A DNA stretch of 64,000 nucleotides, from positions 93,102,706 to 93,166,705 of the forward strand of contig CM035166.1 of assembly GCA_020205615.1 (NCBI GenBank), in the 5' to 3' direction. Below the pieces are notes generated by a model. The model made no database searches. It was not told the origin of the DNA and saw only the letters and a list, made by a program, of their open reading frames with translations. Below are positions 11,624-22,442 of the stretch, piece after piece. Position 1 is the stretch's first letter; each line of letters opens with the position of its first letter. The position numbers and the translations under genes were made by a program. This DNA is from Panax quinquefolius (taxonomy: Eukaryota; Streptophyta; Magnoliopsida; Apiales; Araliaceae).

Positions 11624-13736
11624 ATCTATGAGTTTCCTAACTTATCCAAGTGGAATCACTGGAAAAGGTATTGTAGATTTTCGTGTGGACTGATTTTAGC
11701 GAAAGAGTCAAAAACTGCCAATTTCGAAAAAGCTACTGCCCAGATTTTTAAAAGGGCATTTTTGGCCACTTAAATTGTGAGAAAAATTCTGGCCTTTTGA
11801 GACATAAAAATATATGGTATAAAGTACCTCCTGTCCAAAAATGAGCTCATTCCGACTTAAAATGAGCAAGTTATGACTATTTCAATATTTAGGTTTTTCC
11901 GACGAAAAATGTTATAACCAGGAGTTCAGAACTCGATGACCATAAAATTTAAATTGAAGCTCATGTTAACATTTGTAAAATCCTGCCAAGATTTGGGAAT
12001 TTCTGAGTTAAACTTGAGGTAGCTAATTTCTTAAGGAATTAATTAGAAATTAATTTTTGAAAAATAGTAAATGAATTTTAAAAATTCCGAGAAAAATATA
12101 TATTTAATATGGGACTATATTATGCTTAATCCCAGAAAAGAATAATTTTTGGGATTGATTTGGTATTTTTATGAAAATAGTTTAGTTACGAACATATGAA
12201 TTAAATATATTATGTGAAGTTGAAAAATTGATAAATATGATTTTATGGCTTGAAAATCTTATATAAGGTATATGTAGATTTTTGATGAGTAATTTGACTT
12301 GGTATGATTATTACCAGGGATTATTCGGTATAATCATGACCATAATGTTACAAATGATGTGGAAAAAAGTCCTCATCGGCTAGTAGTGCATTGATGGGCG
12401 ATTTTGGTATGATTATGGCTATGGATTCTCTTGACCAAGGATGCAAAAGATGAATTGTTTTATGGCATGATCAGACCGTTGATGAAAATACGATTATCTT
12501 TGGCCCATAGTGCATGGATAATTAGTGGTCGTGATACTTAAAGAATATCCTTGGCACGTAGTGCGTGTGATGATTCGATGATGTGGATTAATTATTGAAA
12601 TGAGTCTCAAAGAATGAAATATTAATTCATGGATGTGATAATAATGAATATCTTTTGCCGTAGTGCAAAGATGATTTAATGATTACGAGCAGGAATTATG
12701 ATTTGGTATAACCATGATTTTTGATGTTTCAGGTGAAGACAGGTGATGAAAATTATCTTCGTCCTGGGTGCGAAGAGGAATTTAGAATCACAATTATGAT
12801 TATGAGTTATTCACATGATCATGGACGAGAATTGTTGATTGATGTTACAAGGATAAAACATTATTGGTGGACTTTTAATATAGAGAAGACAATAGACCTT
12901 ATGGTCTATTTGACTCTTCTAATGGATTGCTCGTTCCGCTGCAACTATGGTTGAAAAGTTTTATTATCTACCATATGTTCTAAATCTCTTATTTATTATT
13001 GATGAAAGCTATTGATAATTTAATTATCTTTAGTCATGATATTCTTTACTGGGCTAGTTGTGATCACCCTTTTGCTTCATAATTCCTTTCAGGTAATAAA
13101 AGTGTAGCTGGGTCGAGCGGGGTATTAAGAGGATTAGAACGGTGGTCTATAGCTGTTGAGGTTCTCCCTAAATAGGTGAGGTGAAACCAAATTTGGAAGG
13201 GTGTTTTGCCATTATCATACAAGATGTCTAATGACATACAACCTCGTGTTATCATAAAAGCGAGGTTGTGCACACACACTTCTTTGAGTATATCTATGAG
13301 CACTACCTATACGATCTTGGAATTTATTTGAAATATAATTTTTACTTGGAGACAGTGGAGATAGTTATATGACAAGAGAAGACTCACCATTGGAAGAAGA
13401 GGTCTATTGGGTCAACCAAGGATAATTCTGTGGACATATGATATCTATCATAACCTAGACGGATGGCCTCCCATGTACGAAGGTTTCATTGAGCACTTCC
13501 CAAAGATTTTAATTCCTAAAACAGTGTTTGACGATACTTTTATGTAAAGTATCATTGAAAAGTTGTGGTCGAGGTACCATGAGAGTTACATACATTTGTA
13601 TTAAAACTCATAGTTAACTGTGGTCGTATTTTATACGACAACTCAACAGTTGTATAAATGAAGTTGTATTTGAATTTTGTATCATGTTTCGGCGACTCAG
13701 AATGGGTGATTTATACCTAATTTTGGGGGCATCACA
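11624..13736 (+). mobile_element. 5'-truncated LTR of subfamily B, fused into the 3' end of Element 1
   Basis: The right end is a standard LTR end of this group (TTTTGGGGGCATCACA to 13736). The part from 12290 matches the other LTRs, with GACTTGGTATGATTATTACC, GTAGTGCATTGATGG words and the GCTGGGTCGAG block. The left 650 bases (11640-12290) have no counterpart in the other LTRs here and could be subfamily-specific U3. It replaces the end of Element 1 and about 55 bp of its 3' LTR, so it arose by recombination or deletion rather than clean insertion. No TSD is visible. Confidence 0.7.
13222..13545 (+). pseudogene. Unrecognised ORF-like insert inside LTR subfamily B, copy 2
   Basis: This is a diverged copy of the segment at 322-672. 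It shares the start (ATGTCTAATGACATACAACC), the GACAAGAGAAGACTC block and the GGCCTCCCATGTACGAAGG block. It has indels that shift the frame and an in-frame TGA where copy 1 has TGT. About 27 bases after CACCATTGGAA are missing relative to copy 1. Differences between the copies are a mix of silent and replacement changes, so selection cannot be judged by eye. I do not recognise the encoded protein. Confidence 0.4.
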
Positions 13737-14404
13737 TTTAATGGATGTGATTATCATTAAATAAATATTTGTTTAATTGATTTAATTTTATTTGGAGAAT
13801 TATTTGTTAAATAAATAATTGATGAATTAAGGAAATTATTATTATATTGATATTTCAATTTAATGGATAATTATTTGTGTTGAGTTATGTGATTAAATGA
13901 TTAATTTAATTAATTGTTATGTGAATTAATTAAATTAGATATTAAAGCTTGACTAAATAAAGTGTGACAAATAACTATAAGGAGTTATTAAAAATAAATT
14001 AAGTAGTTTAATTTAGTTTTTAACAAACAAGGCTTAATATATTAATTCTTTAATATTTAAAGGGTTTGTGCCAAACAAGCCTTATGGCTTTTGAGATTTC
14101 TAGTTTTTGAAATTAAATAAAATAAATATTATAAATAAAATAATATATATAATATATTTATATTATATACGTTTCTTTTAACTGATGTTAGTCATTAGGA
14201 TTATTAAGTTATCAGTTTTTTTCCTTTGCGCTTAAGTGCTACGTGACTTGGTATTTGGCCATATTGAGAAGAGAGTTCAGAGAGTTTGATAGAGCTTGAC
14301 AGTGAAAGTTGAGAGAATTGAGAGAGAAATTAAGAAATTTCCAACAACTTCAGAGTTTAGCAAGAATTGTTCGACCATTTGAAGGTATGTTCATAACCTT
14401 AGTG

Positions 14405-14479
<75 letters not shown>

Positions 14480-14671
14480 ATGTATATGTGTTTCACGACA
14501 AAAATTTCATGTTCTGTGAATTTCATCTATTCGAATTATTGTTAGATAATTGGGTACTTGTGATTATACATGTTTATGATGATTAAAGTTTATGTTTAAG
14601 CAAGAATTTATATGCTAGTTTTGTTTGACAGTGGGAAGAAATAATGTCAGTAGTAGAAAATTTTGACAGAA
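13737..14671 (+). mobile_element. 3' LTR of Element 1, first part
   Basis: This matches 3331-4209 of the 5' LTR nearly base for base but lacks the first 55 bp. It is interrupted at 14671 by a solo LTR. The last five bases, CAGAA (14667-14671), are the left TSD of that insertion. It contains the expanded TA/TG microsatellite. Confidence 0.88.
14406..14476. repeat. Expanded (TA)n(TG)n microsatellite within the LTR
   Basis: About 14 TA units are followed by about 21 TG units. The same place in the 5' LTR (about 3998-4016) has only a few TA units and one or two TG units, so the expansion happened after the two LTRs were made. Confidence 0.9.
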
Positions 14672-16008
14672 TGTAAGACCCCAACTTTTTGAATAAAGAT
14701 TAAATTTTCTCGAAATATATTTTTGAATATTATGGTGTGGATTTGATATAATGTTATAGTTACGGTAATATTTACAAATTTTGCAAAATGCGCAAGTTGT
14801 TATATAATATTCGATTGGTTAGCGAAATATTCGTTTTAACGAGGGAATATTTGTACAATGGCACAATCATTGGTGGACCCCCAAAATGCGGAATTATTGT
14901 CGATTGAAAAAAGCGACAAATATACTTTATGAAAATAACGGAAAGTTTTACTTAGTTAACTGTTGAACTACCCCTAGTAGTAAAAATACGATGTCTGGCG
15001 CGGTTGCATAGTAGCACACGGTATTGATTATTGATGCTTACGTGAGAAGTCACTTTCGGTTATACTCAATTATTACTACGATAAATCTTTGCATCATATC
15101 TCTCATATTATTGATTCGATTATTGTCATAATATCATCTGCATAATATGTTATTTTATTAAATCAATAATTGAGACGCAAAAAGTTATTCATATTATTAA
15201 ATTGCAATATTTACAATGTCTAGAAGTTACATCGAGGAGAGGTTTGGTCACCTAATTGCGCGTCATAGGAGAAATCCTTATTAAAGCCCCCTCTTTCACG
15301 GGAACGACCTGGTTGATAAATATTGTGAGTTATAATATTAATGATGAATGTTATTAAAATTGAAGTTGTGTTCGGAGTTGAATTTGGAGACGCGGACGTG
15401 ATATTTGAGTCCAGAACGATGAAATTAGTAAAAATAGTCTATAAAAAAAAATTCTGGAATTCACTATTTGGTCAAAAAGTCAACAGTTGACTTTTTCAAA
15501 AAAAGTCAAACTTTGAAATTTCAAAATTTATATTTTTGATAAAAATGGTTTCATTGTGTTGGAATTATTTGTGTTAGTGAAAATCGACAATTATTTCGAT
15601 AATAATTGATGTCTGGAGGTTATATTGACCAATCGGATATTTAACCGGATAAATGAGCAATTGATTGCTATTATTTCACATAATTATAACTATTTGTTCA
15701 CATGTGTATACTATTGTTTCACATTCTTGTTACTATTAGGGGAGTTGGTGTAAGATTGATAATACTTGAATGACTAAGTTAAAAATGGAGTTATAAATGG
15801 AGTCTTATCTTTGTAATTAAGTATTTTCACATGTACAGAACTATTGATTCACATAATTTACTATTAAATCACATTATTTACTATTAGGGGAGGTGGTGCA
15901 AGTTTAATAATACTTCCATGACTAAATTAAAAATAAAGGAAAAGTTGGAGGTATTGTACTGAAATTTTTCGAGCCCCAAAACGTGCAATTATTAAAACTA
16001 TATTTTTC

Positions 16009-16017
16009 TATAAATAG
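16009..16017 (+). promoter_or_regulatory. TATA box of the solo LTR
   Basis: TATAAATAG is conserved in all related LTRs (34516, 42194, 53496, 61980) and is followed 15-30 bases later by a pyrimidine-rich CATTCTTCCTTC start region. It fits a Pol II promoter at the U3/R border. Confidence 0.7.
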
Positions 16018-16287
16018 AAGCTCATTCTTCCTTCATTTCTCACCAATTCACAAAAGCTTTAGAGCGATTATTATAGAGATTAATTATAGAAAGAAGAAAA
16101 GAAGTCTGCTACCTCACTATTCCAGTATCCAGTTTTTCTAAAGGTAGGGAATATTATTTGTTGTACTCGTAGGGAGTATTATTTCTTTCTTATCCATGAA
16201 GAGAACTTCTGTTATTCCATTTTTTATTATTCTATTGGAATAACTCAGTATCATGGCTACCCTATACTTGGTGAAATTCTTACATTA

Positions 16288-16575
16288 TTCCATTCTTTAT
16301 CATTCATTTGGAACATCACATCGCAAATGCGTTTCTGTGGGACTGGTTCCATTATTTATCATTCATTAGAACATCACACTTTAATGCGTTCTCGCCGGAC
16401 CTAATTCCGTCTTTTTATTATTCTATTAGAATATCTTGTCTATCGTTTTCTGCCGGACCGATTCTATCTTTATTATTACATTGGAATATCTTGTCTATAC
16501 ATTTCTGTGGGACTGATTCCGTTATTTATTATTACATTGGAATAACACAGCATGCGGTCTATCGCATGCCCGGTG
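16288..16575 (+). repeat. 55-59 bp tandem array inside the LTR
   Basis: Five consecutive units start with TTCC/TTCT at 16288, 16347, 16405, 16462 and 16517. Each reads roughly: TTCCRTCTTTATTATT, then TTGGAATATC, then a GCGTTTT/GCCGGACT tail. Arrays of the same unit are in the LTRs at about 34690-34990 and 51480-51800. Confidence 0.75.
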
Positions 16576-17642
16576 ATTTCTTTTGTTATTCCATTCCTTG
16601 TTATACTCGGTTGGTTAAAGTTTTGACTTCTATACTCCATGAAATTAGTGGAATATCCTTGATATTTGCACTTCATCCAAAGATCTTTTTCATAGAAATA
16701 TTCTTACGAGCATTCTTGAATTTTACTCTCAAAGCGAAGATCATGTTGACAATTTGGACATTATTAGTTCTGTATAAATTAATTCTTGAACTTATTTTAT
16801 TGAATTCTTATATCATTGTCATCATCCTCATGTTTATATTTTTTGAAAGTCATCTACATGGCTTTTGTAGTTCATATATGGACTTGGTATGATTATGACC
16901 GAGGATTATTCGGTGTAATCATGGTAGTAATGTTACAAATGATATGGTAAAAGTTCTCATTGGCCCGTAGTGCATTGATGGATGATTGTTGGCATGATCA
17001 TGACCATTAATGAATACACAAATATTCTTGGCACATGAGTGCATGGATAATTGTGGTCGTGATACTAAAGAATATCCTTGGCCATAGTCTGGGGTGATTC
17101 GATGATGTGGATTATTTATTAAAATTTGAGTCCCGTGATAAAAGTGATGAAAACCTTTTAAATCATAAAAGATAGTAGATTTTATTCCTACTTAACTCTT
17201 CTAATGGATTACTTGTTCCGCTGCAGATTAAACTTGATGTTTGTTATATTGTATCGGTTTAACAACATTTAAGGCTAATGATAATTTATTACGCATTATC
17301 TTAGTCATAATATTTCTTCTTGGGCTAGTTGAGCTCACCCTTTCTTTCACTGTTCTCTTCATAAAATGAGAATATAGCTGGGACGAGTCGGGGAATGGAG
17401 TGATGGTCCTAGATGGTGCATTAGTAGTCCTCACTATTATGTTAAATAGTGTGATAATAATTGTAATAATATTGAATTTGAGTTTGTATACTCTCTAGTA
17501 GACAATATTTGTATTAAAACTCACAGTTTATGTTTTGTCGTACTTTGCACGATAGTTGTATTATTAAGTTGTATTTGTATTCTGTACCATGTATCTGGCG
17601 ACTCAAGAATAGGTGATGTATACCTGTTTTGGGGGCGTCACA

Positions 17643-19573
17643 CAGAATATGTATTCTTTGTATGGCTTAGGAAAGTACCAATTTAGATGGTCAATTATTA
17701 TGTTAAACTGTAAATTGACGCTTGTATATGATAGTTCATTGAGATACAAACATAACGTAATTTGAATGAGATGATTTGATCATGTATTGAATTCACAGTG
17801 GTGATTTTAGGATGAATGTTAAGAAAGTTGAGTTTTTATGAAAAACACGAAAAGTGAGGAATTAAAATAGTTCTAGTTGTTGATAAATTGTGCTAATTGG
17901 TGCGGCCGCGCCAGTGCCCATTCCCAGACACTGAAGTCTACTAATTCTGCAAACTTTGGTCGTTCTTTGTAGCTTAACTAAAGGTTATGGTAATGTATCC
18001 AACACGTAACAATAAGGCTACAACATAGTTGTAATATGTGTCTAGTAGATTCAAAGTTTTAAATAAATAGTAAACTATGAAAATGCCATGTTGTGCATTA
18101 TTAAACTTAATGAATAGTAAACAGGTGTGGTGAGGGTTAACACACTTGAAATTCTGAAATATATATAGTAACATAAGACTTGTGCTAAGATGATAAGCTG
18201 AGTTAGAAATGTATATGTTATGGTATGTTAGTATATCTAATTGACAATATGATTCTAAACCAATGTGTAGGTGAACGTGAGTGTAATATTGTAGCTTACG
18301 CTCGAAGCAAGTTTTCTAACTCTACACTTTCATTGAACTAGTTCATTTATTACATTGTGCAAGTTTTCTAACTCTACACTTTCGTTGAGTTAGTTCTATT
18401 ATTATAACTGCATGCTTTTGATTGAGCAAGCTTTTTATCTTAACTGTTATTGAATAAGTGAATTGTTCCTAAAATCCATTTGAGCAAACTCTAACTCTAT
18501 TGTTATTGGAAATTCTCAATTGATTCATTCATTCTAACTTGTTTACAGTTAAGCAAGTTTCTTAAAGTTCAGGAATTTCATTTCTAATGTTATAAAACTT
18601 GAACCTTAGCTTATTTTATTGTTCAAGCAAAGGTTAACCATTTTATTCATTCTATTGAATACTTATGCTCTATAGTTATTTCAAGCATGAGTTTGATATG
18701 TATAATCAGTTCATTTATGATTTTCAAATGTTCGAAGTTATATTGTTATTAAACAACTATTGTGTTATCAAGCATTGTTGATTCAATTAGTTCCCTAGTT
18801 GATAATCATTAAACTTCAATTACCCTTAAAAGCTTATCCAAACCAAACTTTCTTTGGTGCGGACTTGTACTCTAAATACTGAGATGAACAACCCTATATT
18901 TAGGGGTTTACGCTTAGCATTGAAATGGTTGTGCACAATACATTGTACGAAGGATTGATCCCCAAGACATTGGAGTCCTTATAGTCATATGACTGTTAAA
19001 GTTAAAGTTGAAAGATTACTTATAACTGTGGACATATTTCATGGTCATTTGACCCTCAGTAATATATTTAAGAATATTACTAGAATATATCATTCAGTTC
19101 TATTGAGCCTATGAATGGGCAAATGTTATAATGTTAATAGAACATATCATTCAGTTCTATTGAGCTTATTATTTGGCAAATGAAATAAAGATATTTATTC
19201 TTATTTCAAGTGAGCTTTGTTTGCTCACTCTTGCATATTTATACACTTATTGCAACTATGGTTGAGAAGGTAGATAAACCTACAACTAGCAAAGGAAAGA
19301 GAAAAATGTACAAGTGATGAAGACTTGTAATTTTGTTTTATCGTTATGATGATAGACTTTTAATAATGACGTGATGTAATAATTTAATTTTTGCATCTGA
19401 ATGATTATATTAAAGGTTAGAGAACCTGAGAGATAATGTTTTATTAAAGTAATCCTGTATGGGCATGTTTTATTATTCAATTATATTATGATTGGGTAGT
19501 TAGATATGAATGTTTTGATTACGTGAACACCAAATCTTGAGGTAATGAAGTACTGGGATTTGGGGGTGTCACA
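17643..19573 (+). mobile_element. 3' LTR of Element 1, second part
   Basis: This continues the 5' LTR sequence from AATATGTATTCTTTG (4205) to the terminal TGTCACA at 19573. Relative to the 5' copy about 220 bp around 4460-4690 are deleted, leaving the GCGGCCGCG junction at 17902-17910. A short duplication of the TTCAGTTCTATTGAGC block occurs at 19092-19168. The right flank begins GAGTA. Confidence 0.88.
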
Positions 19574-20545
19574 GAGTACGTAGGATTTATCATTCGATTA
19601 TAACCAAACCGAATAGGCTATTCTGTTATAATCGAAAACCGGAATTTGTACAATTTTGGTTTCCGAACAAATAATCGAATTACCGATTTACCGAATAACT
19701 GAATTTACTATTCGGTTGTTCAGATAATAACCAAAATTATATCTATTTAGGTGTAATTATTTTTAGTTTTAATGCATGGTTTATTGTTATAAAAAAATGT
19801 TGTAATTAGTTATTATCATTAGTAATTCTCATATTTACAATTGAGTTCTTGAGTTTTAAAATGCATAAAAATGGATGAAAATTTAAATTCAATTCTTGTA
19901 TTATTAAGTTTTTTAATGAAAAATTTAGTAATTTTTCATTTCTTGTCAAAAAAATTTGTATTAAGACATGATGGTTTAAGCTAAAAACTAAATAATACGA
20001 GTATTAACAATTAATTATTATATTTATCATACCCTCTATGTTATAAATAAATTTAAATAAAATAGGTAAATTAATAATCTAAATATATATTTTTATAAAT
20101 TCAATAACATAAAAAAATTCTATTTTTTTCATCATTATAAATTAAATATTTTGTTAATTTTTTTTCCGTTTAAAACTGAAACATATAGTTTTATTATCAC
20201 CACTTTTTAATCTTTGATCCCAGTTCATGAACCTCATTAATTATATTATAATACGTATATTTAATTATAAGATTTTATTGTAATTGTAATGTTTCCAATA
20301 AGCTATGCACCTATAACAAATATACATAACTTCTAGTTCAATTAACTAGATATGATGAGTCCATGCATGCATACCATGAATTCGGTTATACGGTTAACCG
20401 AAATACCAAATTTCAATAATCAAATCTGAATCCGAAAATCGGATAATAAATTGGATATAACCGAAATACTCAAAATAATCGAACAATCGAAATATTTCGG
20501 TTAAAAAAATTCGATCTGATTCGATTATTCAGTTTTATTCTTTTT
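19574..20545. repeat. Candidate non-autonomous DNA transposon with CCGAATAATCGG-like ends
   Basis: Both ends carry degenerate words such as ACCGAATAA, AATCGAAAACCGG, CGGTTAACCGAAA and TCGGTTATACGG, in partly inverted arrangement (about 19590-19740 and 20380-20540). The 640 bases between are very AT-rich and non-coding. This pattern is common at the ends of plant DNA elements, but no exact terminal inverted repeat or TSD was found, so the class is uncertain. Confidence 0.35.
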
Positions 20546-21459
20546 TTTCTCAGTCCTCGGTGAGTGATAAACGAATAATTGAAGAGAAGGGATGAATAGA
20601 TAAGGAGTGTTTGGTTGGTGTGTGTCAAAAGCCTGTACTAAAAAACTTTAATTCTGACCCGGCTAATTTAACAGTTATTATTTGTACTAAAAAACTTTAT
20701 TTTTTTAAAATTAATTAATTAATTTTACATATTTACTAAATATTATATATAATATATAATAATAATTAATATATTTAATTATTTATTATTTATTAATGAC
20801 GTCACTGGGTCAATAACGGTTCGACCACTTGTTGAATTAGTGACCCATCCACCCAGTACCTTTTTCGGTTCGATGAACGGTCCTGTTTTGAGAACCTTGC
20901 TCGATTGATATAGATTCGATTAGATGCTCGATACATTCTCTTATAATATATACAAATTTAAATCAAATTAGGATAATTAATTATTATTATTTTGTTTTGT
21001 TTTTAATTTTAATTGTGATTTTATATTTGTAAAGTGTAATAATAAATATATTTTCTTATTTTTAAGCAAAATAACAAATTTAATTTATAATTATATTTAT
21101 TGTAAAACTAGTTATTATGTGAAGACTCGAATTCGAGCTTGAATTTGAAGCTCGTGAGTAGTTTAAATATAATTCGATCCGAGTAGGATCGAATTCGAGT
21201 AATAAATATTCAAGTCGAGTCGAATCTGAGTAAAACTTTTTAAATATTATTTGAATTCGAGTACGAATTTATCATTTCGAGTCGAACTCGAGTCGAATTT
21301 ATCATTTTTTACATGACTTTTTGATATTTTCACATGAAAATCATCGCTATAGATCCTATAGCGACGATTTTTACAATCGTTACATCTATAGCGACACTTT
21401 TCATGTGAAAATATCAATTTACTATGTATAACACAGAAATGTATGCAAGGTGTGTAACT
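20546..21459. repeat. Degenerate repeat region, inverted relative of 2370-2790
   Basis: 20780-20905 carries GACCCAGTGACG-type and GGTTCGA words, and 20905-21310 carries GATTCGAG / CTCGAATTCGAG words. Read on the minus strand, the order and several blocks (for example TTTAAACTACTCA) match 2370-2790. The rest is AT-rich. No gene was found. Confidence 0.4.
21321..21417. repeat. Perfect 20-bp inverted repeat (hairpin)
   Basis: The arm at 21321-21340 (TTGATATTTTCACATGAAAA) is the exact reverse complement of 21398-21417. The 57-base spacer contains a nested TCGCTATAG / CTATAGCGA palindrome and GCGACGATTTT words typical of CACTA subterminal DNA. It is probably a MITE-like remnant. Confidence 0.65.
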
Positions 21460-21464
21460 ACCAA

Positions 21465-22442
21465 TGTAAGACCCCGAATTTTATGAAATGAAAGTATCCA
21501 ATTTTCTTATAATTATTATTTTATTTAATAAATGGTTAAATTAATAAAGGTTAAAGTTAAGGGTGACATTTGAAAATTTTGCAAAGTAAGCAAGTTGATA
21601 TAAAATATTCGTTGTGTCGAGGAATATTCGTTTTAACAGGGAATATTAAATGCGATGACACAATCATAGAAGTGGACCCCTAGCAATGAAATATTGTCGT
21701 AGTTAGAAAATGATGAAATTATCTTTTATAAAAATAACGGCGAAAGTTTTTCTGTTAAACTATTGAACTACCCGGTGGTAAAGAAATACGATGTCTGGCG
21801 TGGTTGCATAGTAGCACACGGTATTGATTATTGATGCTTACGTGAGAAGTCACTCGGTTATACTCAATTATTACTACAATGAATTGTTGCATAATATCTC
21901 TCATATTATTGATTTAATTATTGTCACGATTATCCGTAATAATATTTTATATTATTAAATCAATAATTGAGACGACAAAGTTATTCATATTATTATTTGC
22001 AATATTGACGATGTCTAGAAAATTCTGTCGAGGAGAGGTTTGGTCACTTAATTGCTCGCCAATTGGGAGAAATCCTTATCGGAAAGCCCCCTCTTTCCTA
22101 GGAATGATCTGGTTGTTAAATATTGTGAGTTATAATATTAATGATGAATAAGTTCGTGTTGATTAAAGATGAAATTGACATTTTCATTGTGTTGGAATTA
22201 TTAGTGTTAGTGGAAATCGACATCTATTCCGATAATAATTTATGTCTGGAGGTTATATTGACCAATCGGGTAATTAATCGGATAAATGAGCAATTAATTG
22301 CTATTAATTCACATGCTTATAACTATTTGTTCACATGTGTGTACTATTGATTCACATGCATGTATTATTAGGGGAGGTGGTGCAAGATTGATAATACTTA
22401 CATGACTAAATTAAAAATGGAGGCATATATATGAAGGTACTA
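21465..22442 (+). mobile_element. Outermost solo LTR (family C), left part, TSD ACCAA
   Basis: It starts TGTAAGACCCCGAA at 21465 right after ACCAA (21460-21464). The other half is at 53292-55029 and is followed by ACCAA at 55030-55034. This part matches the first third of the other Tekay-like LTRs, including GTCTAGAAA and GAGGAGAGGTTTGGTCAC. It is cut at 22442 by Element 3, and its last five bases, TACTA, are the left TSD of that insertion. Confidence 0.9.

Larger units (their letters stand above)
14672..17642 (+). mobile_element. Solo LTR of Tekay type, TSD CAGAA
   Basis: The LTR starts TGTAAGACCCC and ends GGGCGTCACA, 2971 bp in all, and is flanked by the perfect 5-bp duplication CAGAA at 14667-14671 and 17643-17647. 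It is closely related to the LTRs of Element 2 (33185-36024). No internal region is present, so it is the product of recombination between the two LTRs of a former full element. A TATA box is at 16009-16017, and a 55-59 bp tandem array lies at about 16288-16575. A long open frame across that array (16308-16892) is a by-product of the repeat and not a gene. Confidence 0.93.

Noticed and set aside
16308..16892. 194-codon open frame as a gene
   Set aside because: It spans the 55-59 bp tandem array of a solo LTR; the peptide is repetitive and has no counterpart in the sister LTRs as an intact frame.
17902..17910. NotI-like GCGGCCGC suggesting vector or linker contamination
   Set aside because: It lies at a deletion junction in the 3' LTR of Element 1, and the 5' LTR has a GC-rich GGCGCTGGCGCCGCC patch at the matching place, so it derives from the element.
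3272..19578. A simple full-length Element 1 with TSD
   Set aside because: The five-base flanks (TAATA, GAGTA) differ and the 3' part is replaced by another LTR, so it is a rearranged element.
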